Shown one piece after another: positions 43,990 to 57,250 of a stretch of DNA of 64,000 bases. The DNA lies in assembly GCF_033958435.1 (NCBI RefSeq), contig NC_134138.1, positions 178,916,798 to 178,980,797 of the forward strand. Reading direction: 5' to 3'. The translations under genes were made by a program, and so were the position numbers. A model generated the notes under the pieces. The model made no database searches. It was not told the origin of the DNA and saw only the letters and a program-made list of their open reading frames with translations. Origin of the DNA: Carettochelys insculpta. Its lineage: Eukaryota; Chordata; Testudines; Carettochelyidae. How positions within the stretch are numbered: position 1 is the stretch's first letter; each line of letters opens with the position of its first letter.

Positions 43990-46900
43990 GTCACATCAGT
44001 CTGAGCCTGCAGATGGCTCAGAGATATTAACTGACCCATGTGTCTAAAGGGATGTTAACTCAAGCGCACTGCACTGTAGGTCCCATCAGAACCACTCCAG
44101 GATAGCACTGTCTCTCTGGTGGAAGGAGAAAGAACAGCAGATTTGCCCACTCTCCCAAATCTGGCATTGCAAATCTGACAGCTAGAGTATGTATGAGTTC
44201 TCCTCCCTGTACTCTAGCCGAACTCTCCAGGGACTGAAGCTGTGAGGCCACCCGAAGAGGTGGGAGGATCACAGCAGAGGATCAGAGTCAGGGACTGGAG
44301 CTGTGGGGATGTCTTTGGTGCAGTATTCCTGTGCTTTCAGATTGTGTCACACTGGGACGGCAAGTGGGTGGGCAAACCTGCTTCACCCTTGACTTCATGA
44401 AAGAGAACTGACCAAATCACCCTAGCCAATGGCTAACAATAAGAATGCATTTTAAGGAGGGGCAGCAAAAACCATAAACATTTTAATCACAATTAATAAA
44501 TTTGCTAATTTATTACTCAACTCTGTTAAAACCAGCCAATTCTGACCTCATTTTTAAAATATAACAGTAGTAATAGTAGTAGTAATTGCTTTCAGTAATT
44601 ATTTTTGCTACAAACCAGTATAAAATCATGACTTTGTTCAATTGTTGTAGTTTTTACCAGTACTTAACTGCCTCTGGAATGTGTGCTGTTAGTATTTTAC
44701 CACAATGACCAAGTGGGCTGCAACTGATACTTGTTCACTTTTAAACTGATTGAGGAGTACTGTTTGACTCTCAAAATTACAGCAATGTAATTTGCAGATG
44801 AGTCTGATATACTACTTACAGCTAATACAATTGTGCCACTGGCCTTCATGAAAAACTAATAATAAATCCTTTGGAGCTCAGGTTCTATTCTTGATCTTTG
44901 AACTCTAGAACAGAAACAGGCTGAAATTGCTGTGTGCCCTGGATAAAAGTACAGCAGGTAAACTAGGCCATCTCATTTTCTGCCTTGCAATTCAAAGCAA
45001 TATTAAGCAATCTAGAAACCGAAGAAATACAGAAAACAGTTTTATTACATATTTCAATTTCACCAGTCACATTGTATGTCTTAAGCAATAGAAACTTCCT
45101 ATATTGTCAAAAGTGACAATGTAGCATGACTGGTAGGCAAAACGCACGAGCAATGAAAAAAATATTTTTTTTGTTGGTTGAATTTGAAGTAGGTCACATC
45201 CAAAGCAACCAAACAATTCTATTCTATATGCTTGCTTTCTATATATAAAGTTGTCAGTTTCCATATGAAAATCTTATCTATCACACATTTGTCTAATCCT
45301 TTAGTGGAGATTGTAAATCACAATAGTATATTATTTAGATATTGGTGGTAAATTAGAGTTGACAAGTTTAATGTTAGGAACTTCTGTAATAAAAAGAAGA
45401 ACGAATATGAGACTGTAGTTCTTTAATTTAGAAATACAGTTCTCCCTACATTATGGGAAGAAGGTGAAAAAATAAATAACCCAGAGATTGCAGGCCCTAG
45501 TGATGGGGAACATGGTGGCAGTGACAAAGAAGGAAGGAAAACACAGAAGGTTTGGGCAATTAAAATAAGGAGTTCTGTTTTGTCTCCACACTGTTTAAAC
45601 TGATAGCAAGACACCTAAGAGACAACCTAAGATATAGGACTGGAAGGAAAGATATCATTAAGCATTATAAAAGTCATCATCTGTAGCTATAATCATTCAA
45701 GCTGTTTGAGCTGATGAAATTACCAGAGATGAGTAATGAAGGAAGAATAAAGGAATATTGACAGACCCTTTGAGAATTCTACAGCCTATGGCAGAAAAGA
45801 AGGCCAATGACAGAATGGTGAGAGAAAGAGAGCAATTAGGAGAGGACAATACCATGAAAGCTCAGTAAGTGGATGATATTACAAGATAAGGATCAATAGC
45901 GTCAAAAGCAGAAGGAAGGTTGACAAAGATGGTGGTGATTAACACGAGTCCAGGAAGAACCAAGTTAAGAGGGCATGTAATGCCGAGGAAAATGTATTGA
46001 GGGCAAGTGAGATCTGGATGTTCTTATATTTCCAGGAGCACCCACCATAGGACAGTCAGGCGAGGAAGGAGGTGAGCCTATGTGTGTAATCCATTTGCCT
46101 TCCGTATGGCATTCTTTCCCTCCTAATGATGACAGAGAAGTTGATCAATCTTCCACAGCAAAACTTATCAACCTCTATGTGCAGCCCAGCCAGCACTAGA
46201 GAGGGAGAGTGTGCCATAACGGGTGATGGGGTTACACACAGCCTATGAGCAGGGAAGCTAATCCCACACAACAGAGACCCATCTAGCTCAAATTTCAGTG
46301 ACATAGGAATGGATTGGAGCACTGGAACAGGTGGGACTTTAGAGGTGGAAAGAGGGTAGGTGACTTCACAATTGGTGGTGAGGGAATAAAGAGAGGAGAA
46401 GAAGATGTGGTAGCACAGGAGGGAAGAAAGTAAGGGTAAAAATATGCAGGAAAAGGACTAGTGGTCTTAAATGATTTTCTGTTGGAAGTAAAAAAATGGG
46501 AAGTGGTTCAAGGAGGGAGTCAATGCTTGTAGACAAATGACATGAAGTTATGACTTATATCCATCGCATATCACCAAATTATATAAACAGATACTCTACA
46601 TTCAGAAAATTGCAACTCACAAAATGATGAATTTTAAAACAGTTCCTATTGAGAACTATGAACAATTTATCATATCTTCAGATGGTATTTCTCACAGCAG
46701 GGACTATGGACAAAAGAATTCATTTTTCAACAGACACTATAACCAAGATCACTAACAACCAGCCTGCAAACTTGAATTTTGTTTTAAGGCAAGCAACAGA
46801 TCAGTCCACAATTTCAGATAGTTCCTAGGCAAATATGTTATAGTCTTCCTCTGTGATGTAATGTTATCGTATAACCAATAATAATTTACAGTGCAGAACT

Positions 46901-48179
46901 TTAGGCTAAAGGCCCACTGGAGGTGGCTTTCATTTGGCCATAACACCAATCTTCAAAGTTTTTGAAGTCACATTTTCTTACCTGTCCATGTTTGTCAGGC
47001 AACACCCTTAATATTTCTAATAATAAAAAGATTACCATCTGCCATTGTTTCCAAAGTCAACTGTTTTAATGTATTTTAAAGAGAGTGCCTTAGCCTGCAG
47101 CCTTTAGAAAATCTAAACATTTAGGATAGCTAATTATATTATTGTCTTATCACTGCTTCAATTCTATTTGAAGTCAGTGCTGGTAACGTATTCTTAACTT
47201 TTTGCACCTTTTGTGATGACATGGAAATTCTAATTTTGAGACCAATTACATGACAATCTTTAGAACTCAGGACAAAACCTACCCATGCTTTATACGATAA
47301 GTGGCCAAACTGTACACAGGCCTGATTGCCTATTCATGGAGCATATAGGCTCATCCATATTATTTCATTTCCCTACAAGAGGTTACATGCTTTGTAACAT
47401 AAAGGACTATAGAAATAGCCTAGCCCACATGAAATCTAAGTAGCTGGAACTGGCTGAAACATGAGGAGTGCATTTAAAAGTGGATACAAACTTGAATTTT
47501 TGTCTGATTTTTAATTATACAAGTTAACCAGGGAATTTTTCCATCTTTCCCATCTGCCTTTTCTTTTGTTGTGATAAAGCAGAAAAAGCAAAAAAGGGAG
47601 GAAAACCAAAGAGATTTTTTAAAAAATTTGTATGGCAATCAGGACATTTAAAAACATGTCAGATGTTTCAGAAGTTGTCCACTTTTCATTGTTTAAAAAA
47701 TGCAGACTGAGAGATACCCAAAGCATCAACTTCCCAATTTGCTGACACAGGTCAACATTTTGAAATTGGGTTTTGGTCCAATTTTGACCAAACCATCTTT
47801 TTAAATCTTTCTCATGAAGTACATACTCTTAAAAATATCTCAGGAAATGCTGACACGTGGTGTTTCCTGATATAAAATCTGCTCCCTGACATCCAGGGCA
47901 GCTGCTCAGGGATACCAACATTGGTCTGGTGAGTTTCACAGCTGCTTGCCATGGCACATTCTGTGCAAACTGCAATTTTTAAATGCTTATCAGCCTGGAC
48001 AATTTAAGCAGACTCTCACAGGGATGACAAAAACTACACCCCTGGCATAAAAGCCAGTCTCCAAAGCATAGGAAATGAACAGCTCTACTAAAGAAAAGGT
48101 AAAGCAGAAATTTTAAACATGGGCAAACCTATGTATTTTTTCTGCAGACATATTCTTGGCAGACATCTTCTCTATATGT
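43990..48179. other. 4.2 kb without recognised gene
   Basis: Mostly A+T-rich. 45430-46480 is conspicuously purine-rich on the plus strand (many GAAGGAAGG, AGAGGACAA, GGAGGAAG phrases) and may be a decayed repeat. A short inverted repeat, TCAGGAAATGCTGACA with its partner GGTGTTTCCTGA, lies at about 47841-47870. No coding domain found. Confidence 0.4.
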
Positions 48180-48535
48180 CAGAAAAGCAAGTCTGCCAAT
48201 GAGAGCGGGGCAGCTGCCACAGGGCCCAGAGATTGACTCCTGGCTGTCACCACCTTCGCTTTTGCAGGAGTGGAAGCAGGCAGAGCCCTGAGCTCTGTAC
48301 ATTGCTCCTGGAGTACCCCAGGCTGTGTTCTGGATATCTGAGGGCTGGTGGTGGGGAGGTGCTGTGGCATACTCTCGGCAGTGCTAAGGGCTGGCTGCCC
48401 CCAGTTCTACCTCCTTCTGCCTGAAACCCTACACCTTCAGGGAGCATGGAGCCTCCCTGTTCTACCCTCCTCCCCCCCCCACACTTTATTCAGGGCCCAG
48501 CAATACTGTCACCCCCACCCCTGACACTCCTCTGA
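48180..48535. repeat. G+C-rich dispersed repeat, second copy
   Basis: Shares GGCAGTGCTaAGGGCTG and CTCCTTCTGCCTG phrases with 34960-35330. Ends not found. ORFs on both strands are chance. Confidence 0.45.
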
Positions 48536-48731
48536 TACAAAATGTAGGAAAACCATAATAATAGGCTTAGTTACCAGACCTGTCTGTAATAATGCACTGC
48601 ACTGCCCTCTTTTATGGTACTACACAAATAAAGGAACAAGTAAACATAAAATACCACAATTCTTTAAGTTCCTCCATATTTATGGACTTCAGAGAATCAT
48701 TAAATGTTTTCTTTTAAAAATTGCACACTAG

Positions 48732-49159
48732 GGCCATGCCTACACTATCCCCGCCTTTGGAAGGGGATGCTAATGAGCCACTTTGGCAGATGCTAATGAG
48801 GCATCGCAATGAATATGCAGTGCCTCATTAGCATAATGGTGCCCATACACATTTTGAAAGCACCACTTTCGAAAGGCATGCAGCCAGTGTAGATAGTGTC
48901 CTTTCGAAAGGACCCCGTGGATTTCGAAAGCCCCTTCTTCCCATTTGGTTTTGGGAAGAAGGGGCTTTCAAACTCTGGGTGGGGCGGTCCTTTCACAAGG
49001 CCCCTGTCTACACCAGTGGCATGTGTTTTGAAAGTGGCACTTTTGAAATGCATACAGATGCCATTATGTGAATGAGGTGCTGCATATTCATGACAGTGCC
49101 TCATTAGCACCTGCTGAAGTGGCTCATCAGAATCTGGAGGGGCTAGTGTAGCCACAGCC
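48732..49159. mobile_element. Foldback MITE with TAG target duplication
   Basis: A 428-bp element. Ends GGCCATGCCTACACTATCCCC and, from the right, GGCTGTGGCTACACTAGCCCC. TAG flanks both sides (48729-48731 and 49160-49162). The arms carry GATGCTAATGAGG and TGCCTCATTAGCATAATGG blocks and CTTTCGAAAGG motifs, meeting near a CCCTTCTTCCCATTTGG centre. Same family as 51681-52113. Confidence 0.85.
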
Positions 49160-49162
49160 TAG

Positions 49163-50509
49163 TAGTATATTGCACAGTGAAATGTGCATCACCTTTTTAT
49201 ATTAAATCCCAGTGATTTAACAGACAACACCTTTAGCAGCACTTACGGTTTGTTTATTTTAGCAGCATGATGGTATCAAAGCAGCACTTAACAGATACAA
49301 ACTGAAAGACAATGTCAAATAGTTAATATCTGGTTACAGAGAGAGATTGTACTTAATGTTATTACAGCTAATGCAAGTTACTTAACTAGCCGCACTTATG
49401 GTCTAAACTTATGCTTTACAAGCAAGGTATGATATTCACTAACTCCTCTGAACCACCCAAAAGCCGAGGCCTGCTCGCTTCGATCGGTGAGGAACGTTTT
49501 ACTGCAAAGGGCAGAATACAAAGTCAAAGAATAGAAAAAGAAAGGCCTTTCTAAGAATAGAGGAAGCAAAAGGTAACAGAGATAGTGGAGATAATAGAGT
49601 GTGGTGCTCTGACAAGGCAACAGGTATGCCTAAGGTACAAATTTCATACTGCACACCCTGCTACATGCAGCAAGGGGCTCTTATACCCATTTTACCTCAT
49701 AATGCTTAAATTGAGCTTCATTTCCTTACAATTCCTGAAATACCCCAAGTGCCTTGGTGTCATTAACTTGGGGTCATTCCCTCTGACCATACCCGATGTG
49801 TCAGTCTTTCAGGACAATTTCTGGTAAAGGTCGGGGAAAACACCATTATGTGACCTTTACTCAAATTAGAGTAAGGCTATCACACCTTTCCAGTCAGAGG
49901 CTGGTGAGGAAAGCTTGAAGACTAGTTGATATTGGAAAGTGACATGGGTAGTGAAGATTGACGCAAATAACTCAGCATTAGTACTTTGACCTTAACGTTT
50001 CCTATAAATGGGGAAAAAAAATCTGCAAAAAGCCCCTCATCCAGGTCTTACCAGCTGGGTGCTTGGTGTTGCTACTGAAAGGAAAGATAGGCCTCCCCTG
50101 GGCCGAAATTAGCTATTCTATAATGGCTTTTTGACGTGCATATATAAAAGCAAAGCCTTAATCGTACTACCATAATCAGACTACAATTAAGCTAGCAAAG
50201 GCTACACCTTCTGAAAAGGAGGGGTAGTGTAGGCACAACCTAGGAGTATCCACTAGGTTTCTAATTTGTCTCTATTTTTTCTCCCTTTTACCTTAGGGGA
50301 AGATGTTCTAACGCTTGTCAGCCCTCTTTTGGGGCTGGAGAAGTTCACACACACATTCCCTCAGCTGAGCAGAGTTCCCTCCTTTCAACTCCTCCCCAAG
50401 TCCTGACATGACTTAATGTCCTCCATGCTATCCCAGCGTTTCTGTGCCCATAACAGTGTGCTGCAGTGGCCCAACTACTGCAATGGATTTAAAGTCTAGT
50501 CCCAAGTCT
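49163..50509. other. No recognised gene; one orphan MITE end
   Basis: Around 50205-50242 the sequence CTTCTGAAAAGGAGGGG, then TAGTGTAGGCACAACC, is a lone right end of a MITE like those at 48732 and 51681. No left partner seen. Otherwise no feature. Confidence 0.4.
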
Positions 50510-50700
50510 GACAATCACTCCCTTTATGAACTTGTAACTTTACTCATTCCCCTTGGTTTCCTATTCTGTAATATAGGTCATTAGTTATTTACTTCCTTCA
50601 CAGGAATGTTGACAAGATTAAGGATAAATATTTGCATGGATGCTTTCGTATATGAAAAGCTATGGGAGCCTTTAAGTGCTAAATGTGAATATATGATGTT
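50510..50700 (+). mobile_element. MIR/CORE-like SINE, 3' part
   Basis: TTGGTTTCCTATTCTGTAATATAGG, CTTCCTTCACAGGAATGTTGAC and AAGATTAAGGATAAAT follow the conserved order of the MIR/CORE-SINE core and tail ('tcagtttcctcatctgtaaaatggg..cctcacagggttgttgtgaggattaa'). Confidence 0.65.
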
Positions 50701-51680
50701 GACAAGACTGTTGGCACTTCTGACCTCATATTTCTGTTAAATTGTAACTAAGTTGAAGGCAAAGTCACACACAGTTTTCTTGCAAAGAAGATTCCAGCCA
50801 CCACTTTAAATACATACAAGTATTCGAAGCACTGCTGCTTTTCAACACTTGAATAAGAAAATACTTCCTCAGAAAAGCTTTTACATTTCCTGATTTGCAT
50901 TAGTTCTTCCCAGCTGAATAATCTAATTTATAAAGGGTCTGACTTAAAGCCTTACCACAGTGGTACATAGTAACAGCATACAACATATTACAGCCTGTAT
51001 TAAAGCTCTACACATTAGTCATGCTGGCAGGAGACAGCAAAATATCACTCAGGCAAGGACCTCTGGAAGCTATATGCCTCTGGAAACCAAAAGTAGGCAC
51101 AATGTCTGCAAGGATGCTTGGGGAGCATGACTGCTGTTGGCACTTGCAGTACCAGTCCTACAGGCAATGTATGTATCACACCCAATGAGACCCTGCATCT
51201 GCCAGTCTATGCATGTTGGTATGGAGTGAGAGACATCACTATGCCATTGCAATGTCCCCATTAGTGCTCACACACATACAGGAGGATGCCATTACTTGGC
51301 ACATTATGTCCTTTAACCAGCACACCCATTTGATATCAAAGTCAGTGGAGCTGCACAAACTAAAACAATATAAATCCTTCTAAGACAAAAAAAAAGCCAT
51401 ACTAAACACTAATTATGAAAAAAAAAATAGAGCAACAAATGAGCTCTGGGAAACAGCTGGAAGCCCATGTTTTTCTCCTGTCAAAATGTATATTTGCACA
51501 GAATATAACATTCATTTTAGTTCAGCCCTTAGATATGATAGTAATCTAAGGCCTGTACATTGCACTACCATTAATCTCCATGTACACTCTCCCATTCGCA
51601 TGAAAGAGAATGCAGAGTGTGGATCACAAATGGCGAATGGCCTCTCGTTTAGCTTTACAGTTTGAAAGTCAGCACTCCTA
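50701..51680. other. No recognised feature
   Basis: About 1 kb A+T-rich DNA without supported gene or repeat. Confidence 0.45.
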
Positions 51681-52113
51681 AACTACCTCTATACTTGCCC
51701 CTCCTTTCAGAAGGGGCATGTTAATGAGGCAGCTCGGAAGATGCTAGTGAGGTGCTGACAGGAATATGCAGCACCTCATTAGCATAATGGCAGCCACACA
51801 CAATTCAAAAGTGACTCTTTCGTAGCGCACAAACCTCATGTAGATGGGGGCCTTTCAGAAGGATGCCCGACTTCAAAAGCCACTTATAACTAAAACCAAA
51901 TAGGAAGAAGGGTCTTTCAAAGTCAGGTGGTCCTTTTGAAAGCCCTCGTCTACACGGGCGGCATGCATTCCAAAAACAGCACTTTCAAAATGCTTAAGGT
52001 TGCTATTATGCTAATGAGATGCTGCATATTCACGTCAGCTCCTCATTACCATCTTTGGAACTGCCTCATTAACATGCCCCTTTCGAAAGGAGGGGGCAAG
52101 TGTAGATGAAACC
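51681..52113. mobile_element. Foldback MITE, same family as 48732-49159
   Basis: A 433-bp element. The left arm reads TACTTGCCCCTCCTTTCAGA and the right, read inward, ACACTTGCCCCCTCCTTTCG. Both continue AAGGGGCATGTTAATGAGGCAG. The centre holds ACCAAATAGGAAGAAGGG, also in the sister copy. Flanks CTA (51678-51680) and TTA (52114-52116) are consistent with a Harbinger-type 3-bp duplication with one change. The outer bases of the left end have decayed. Confidence 0.82.
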
Positions 52114-53224
52114 TTATTGTCTGCCTTATTTTCCAAAGAAACTTAGAAAGCAAATTTGCTGAGAAATGGATGTGAGAAAATAGTTTGTAATTCTCATCAA
52201 TTTCACGAAAACAATTTAAAAAAATACCTGTATGGTTACTTAAATCAGGGGAACACTTTTCTTTAAATTACCATAATTATTTCTCATACAGCTTATTGAA
52301 CAGGCAGCTCTAATAGATGGGTGGATATTCAAGATAAGATGCATTGTGATCAATTGAAATGACAAGCACATTTAACATTATCAAGAATTACCTGTAAAGC
52401 CATTTACTAAAGTCATCTTTTGCATCTGACTGTCTAATGTTGCTTTTAATGAAAGAGACAAGCATAACTTAACTAATTACTTAAGGATATTGAAATCTGT
52501 CACATCAGCAACTCCTTTGTGCACGTTTTCTTGAACTTTTTATTTTTGTCTTTTTTAAAGAAGAAAAAATTAAAATCAGGCAGCTTTCAGCATTATGAAG
52601 GATGAGGTCATATTGTGACAAATTATGTTGCTCAAGTATGAAAGCAATTCCAATTAAAAATCCATCTCATTTGGGAGAGCAAATTTTCAGTGTATCATAA
52701 ACTGGAAATTTCAGTGAGCACTGTTTTGGTTAGTTGAATCATGAAGAGTTAGTCAATGCATTAAATGGTTCTAATTGTAAATAGATGTTACTTTTGCTGT
52801 ATGATCATTCATGTAATTAGACCCAAATAATTGCAGAGTGGAACCTGTGTATCTTCATGTTGAAGAAAGGACCCTCCTTACTTCCACAAGTTCTTCCTGT
52901 CTTTGGGAAACATTGTTTGCTGCATGCCTCTCTTCCAGTGTAAAGACCCATAAGCACCTTGCTGGTCCAGATGGATAAATACATTTTTGGCCAATTTTCC
53001 ATTAATTTTCTCCTTGGATCTTGCACCCTGGAACGTGTCATATGCTTCTGAAAAAGTATTGACACCTAATTTACTCAGGAGTTTCAGAAGCCTGTGAACA
53101 CTTTAAAACCTCCAAAAATACAGCTAACTATGCACAGAAAAACTATGAGAACAAAACTCCTGGAGATGAATGGGGAGCTAGATTTCACCAGATTCCCCCT
53201 CAAGACTGGAACTACAGACACACT
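52114..53224. other. A+T-rich stretch, no gene recognised
   Basis: No ORF with a domain. 52330-52520 contains AATTACC, CATTTACTAAAG and CTAATTACTTAAGG cores and no repeat signature, so it is a weak candidate for conserved non-coding DNA. Confidence 0.35.
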
Positions 53225-53469
53225 ACCACGGAAGATCGACCCACTCAGGGTCTACTATCAGGGGTCTGATGTCACACACACATGAAATGACGCTTCCAGG
53301 GGAAGAGGTAAAAAATAAGGAAGACTGAAGGGAGAAACACTCCCATCAACTTTCCACCATGTACACAGATATGGAAGTCAACCGCAGATTAGTCAATTTT
53401 AGCTGAGCAATCGGGGTAGCTAAAACTGAGTATCAGTGGTCGACTTTTAAATCTAGTGTAGACATAGCC
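53225..53469. mobile_element. MITE remnant (right end preserved)
   Basis: The right end GTGTAGACATAGCC with GTGGTCGACTTTTAAATCTA before it is a typical turtle MITE terminus, and CGGAAGATCGACCCACTCAG at 53229 is a typical internal piece of the same class. The left end is not recognisable. Confidence 0.5.
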
Positions 53470-53471
53470 TC

Positions 53472-53610
53472 GGGTTACCAGCTGTCCTTTCTTTTGAGGA
53501 AACTTTCCTGGTAAATTTGCAAGGGTGCCATGTACACAGTACTTGTTATCCAGCTTTGTGGCTTAAGATCATCCTGGCTACCCCAGTTTTTACATCAGAG
53601 GTGGCAACCC
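53472..53610. mobile_element. Short TIR element (GGGTTaCCA ends)
   Basis: About 139 bp bounded by GGGTTACCAGCTGTCC and GAGGTGGCAACCC, an imperfect inverted pair of the class seen at 12946 and 26532. It begins 3 bp after the end of the preceding MITE remnant. Confidence 0.45.
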
Positions 53611-53644
53611 TACCTGAGACACAAAGAACCAGAGTTAATATTTT

Positions 53645-53765
53645 TGCAGTTTACACCAATGCAAAGAGTGGTGATTTAATCCATAGTGATGCAAGTCTAT
53701 TGATTTCAGCTGAGCTATTCCTATCTTATGCTGGAAAACCAATCCATGCATAGATTCTACCATTA
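53645..53765. repeat. Ancient amniote foldback repeat
   Basis: GCAGTTTACACCAATGCAAAGAG, TCTATTGATTTCAGCTGAGC and CTTATGCTGG are recognisable parts of the old 'TTTACACCAGTGTAAAT' palindromic repeat. Worn. Confidence 0.4.
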
Positions 53766-56700
53766 GAAGTGAACAGTGAGGAACTGAGTCAGAACATACA
53801 GAATGTTGAAAGTCCAGTTGCCAAGCTTGTTGTAATTACCAAGATGCTTTATTGCATTTCTTTCTCATATCTTCCTAACTGGGGAAGGCAGGGTCAGGAT
53901 GTATTAATTACAGTATCACACATCAGCAAAACTACAGAGTTCCATCATTCAAGTGGGAAGCCTTGAGAATGTCTCATAGCACCCTTCTACTTGGTCTCCA
54001 GAATGCACACTGTGCCATTCCTTTAGACAGTGAAGCCTGCTTACCCAGCATGCCTGACAGGTTTTATGGGTTAGCCCCAAATTATGGAAGAAGCCAAGAA
54101 AATGACCAAGTGTGCCCTCCCCAACCTCTCTTTGGGGTGTTGTGCACTTGATAAGGATAATTCGAAAGGGCACATGTTAGGCCTCAATCCCATATAGGCT
54201 CATCTACGTATGTAACTATGAACTATGAGTAGTTCTGTTAAAAGGAACTATTTTTGGTGAATAAAAGTAAGCACATGCCAAAGTCTTTGTATTCTATAGA
54301 AAAATTTAAGAAATACTTTTTCTACAGTTTTTGGGTCATTTGAGAGTAAAAAAAAACCCCAGAATTAGGTAAGGTGAATACATTTTTTCCACCTTGAGGC
54401 TCTTAATTTTTAAGTAGGCCGTGTCATGGACCTGAAATTTGAAGTACTGAAAGCAGATGTGGCCTGATATCAACAAAGTTTTCCTTTGGAACACTGAAGT
54501 TGATACTGATGACAGCAATTAGAAATTTCACTCTGCTACTTCAGCTTCACACTTCAGTGGTTTTGAGGTTTTATTTAAAGGAAAATAAAGCACCTGAGTG
54601 TTTGATAATTCAAAAATACTTTCCATTTGAGACTATATCTGAATACTAATTTAACCAAAAGCACCATCCAATATTATATGTAGAAAGGTGGAGAGTCATA
54701 AAGTAAGTTTTTTCTTATGTCACAGGGTAAGAGAGTTTGAGAATTTATTTAATAAAAACTGGGAGATTTTTCCTTTCAAACATCCCAATATGAAAAAATG
54801 TTATCGATTTAACCAAGAAAAGACATGTTTACAATATTTGCTCAAATCATTTTGAATTATTTCTACTCCCTCATATTTACTGTAACCTAATGATATATTC
54901 ATGTTTCATTATTTGTAAATAGACGAATAATATAAAAAAAAACAAAACACTGCACTATGCATATTTCCAAACCAGCTTCCCTTTTCCCAAAGTAGAAGTT
55001 TCAGATAAAGTGGGCGGTAAATTTTTTGACCAAACCTTCTTTTTTCCTCATTCAAAATGACTTTTCATTTCAAAATTAACTTTATCTTTTAAATAAATTC
55101 CAAAGGTGCCAGAAGTCAAAATCTTAACAATTTTTTTGTTGAACTTAAAATATCTCTTTTTAACTTTTTGATTTGCTGAAAATGTCACAATATTTTGTTT
55201 TATGGTTGACCCCAAACTATTTTTATCCATTTTGTGGAATTACCAGTGAACACAAAAGTCCATTATACACATAGCTCTAAGTATATGGCTTAGATATAGA
55301 GACCATGGGTGCAGTGGAAAAATTAGTCCCATTGTTTAAGAGAGTACAGAGTGGAACTATACTACAATAACCTGCTGCTTAAGGTGAAAGGAGCATGGTA
55401 ATCTGATCAGCATGGCTTCAGACATCTTCTCCCACATCCTGGCAGAGGAGAGAAGAGTAATTCATTGTTCTTATCATAACTCTCAATATGAAGCAGTGCT
55501 ACTAAGAAATGTTCATTCTTATTCAGTACTTCTGGCAAAAGAAGATCAATCGTATGAGGATGTAAAAGAAGGCAGCAAGTTAACTGATTAATCCAGATCC
55601 CCAAATAAAATTGCTTTGTTCTAGTTAGGGGCTAAAAAGATTGTAGTGCTTCTGGGAAAGTCTAAGTTTGAGACGTAAGAATTTATGTAGGTGTCCATAA
55701 ATGTCTAGACTGTTATAGTGACACTGAAATAAATGTTAGATTGTTCTATTGGTTAAGTGAAAATTACCAGCCCCAATTAAAAGAAATATCTTTAATTAAA
55801 ATTATTTATAAGAAAGAAAAATTAAAACAGCCTGGCACAAGGAACAATGTAAAATAAATACTGTAAACCATAAGGTTGAATATCTAGAACACCTGAGTAC
55901 AAAATACACACAATGAATGTAAGTTAAAATGAAGGCATTCACATAGAGATTAACATTGTATAGCACCTGCCACAATGGAAACCAAACACTGAATAACATA
56001 CTGTCCTAAAAAGTTTAAAACAATCTTCAGTGAGCTTTGTGTAGGTGGACCCTATTGAAGTTACCTGTGAAAAAAGGGCTGCACAGCGATTAAATTTCCA
56101 AGACAGACAAAAGTAGAAGTAAAATGACTAGTTCATAAGTACATCTGTGTTATATTTCATAAATGCAGTATATAGAAGTTACGTGCTGAACAATGTAAAA
56201 TGAGTTGCACTGTTCTTGTGCAAGTTGAAGACGATATAAATCTTTGAATATGTATTCCCTGCACTGATGAAGTTTATAATGAGTTTGAGAGTTGGTGTCT
56301 CCAACAGCTGTAAGTCTGAATACTTCTCCACCGTAAGGCATAAAGAAGAGATGTAAATAGCTACTGAAATAACAACAAAGGATATAAATTAATAGAAGCT
56401 CAATACAAGCACTGAGGGATGCAAAACTAAAACAGCTGTCCTTCAAGCCATCAACTAGCAGCATTGGAGAAGACAGATTGGAGTGCACAAAACAGTATTC
56501 AGATATAGTGGGAATTACTGGAAATGTGATGAATGAGCTTGTTATAGATCTCATCTAAGACTGCCTCCCTCACCGTATTTAAGACTATTGTCACTTATAT
56601 GAGATCATTCATAATGGTAAACACACCAAACAGCAATAGCATCTACACTTTTTAAAATTACATTGATATTGAAGATTGCATCAGCAATATAAGTGCTGTA

Positions 56701-57250
56701 AGCTAGCAGAGTTATCAAAACGCAAAGATAAGGCAGCTGATTGAAGAATGGGTAGAGGGTGACCGTATGAAAGCCATTTACACATGGAATAATTTAGAAA
56801 GTTAAGAGGAATTATGAAAACTGTTCTATCACAAAAAAGAAAAACAAAAAAAACAGAACTACACACCACTTGTATTTCTGCTAAGGCAGCAAGCAATCTG
56901 TGCAAAATACACAATGTCCTAAGTGTCAATGGATGCAATTTCTAGTGAGTTAGTGGAAGTGCAGATGCTGTGGGTATTTCTATAGGAGCAGCTGTTCACA
57001 CTCATATCTGCAGTGTAGCTATACCTTCAAAGAGAGTGACCAAGGTTTCCCCAGCAGTTCCTTTCCCACATACTAGAGACCAGTCAGAATTACAGCTGAG
57101 TGGGAAAATAAGGCTTCTTCCTTTTACCAAACTCCCCATACTCTACCCATTTCTTCACTGTGCTTCTCAGTGGGGAGGACAAGCACGCTCTGGAGAGGAG
57201 ATACATAGAAACACTGACTACCTCACACCTCTCTCTTTTCAGTACTTTCC
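53766..57250. other. 3.5 kb A+T-rich, no recognised gene
   Basis: No coding domain. The longest ORF (56150-56554, minus, 134 codons) is hydrophobic and serine-rich, with no motif, splice signal or repeat origin that I can recognise. Confidence 0.45.

Noticed and set aside
45430..46480. Purine-rich coding region
   Set aside because: No frame stays open with a domain; the composition looks like a decayed repeat.
56150..56554. 134-codon minus-strand ORF, hydrophobic and Ser-rich
   Set aside because: A+T-rich composition produces hydrophobic chance translations; no motif, start context or repeat origin.
56754..56775. AGGGTGACCGTATG as a TIR-element end
   Set aside because: No partner end found nearby.
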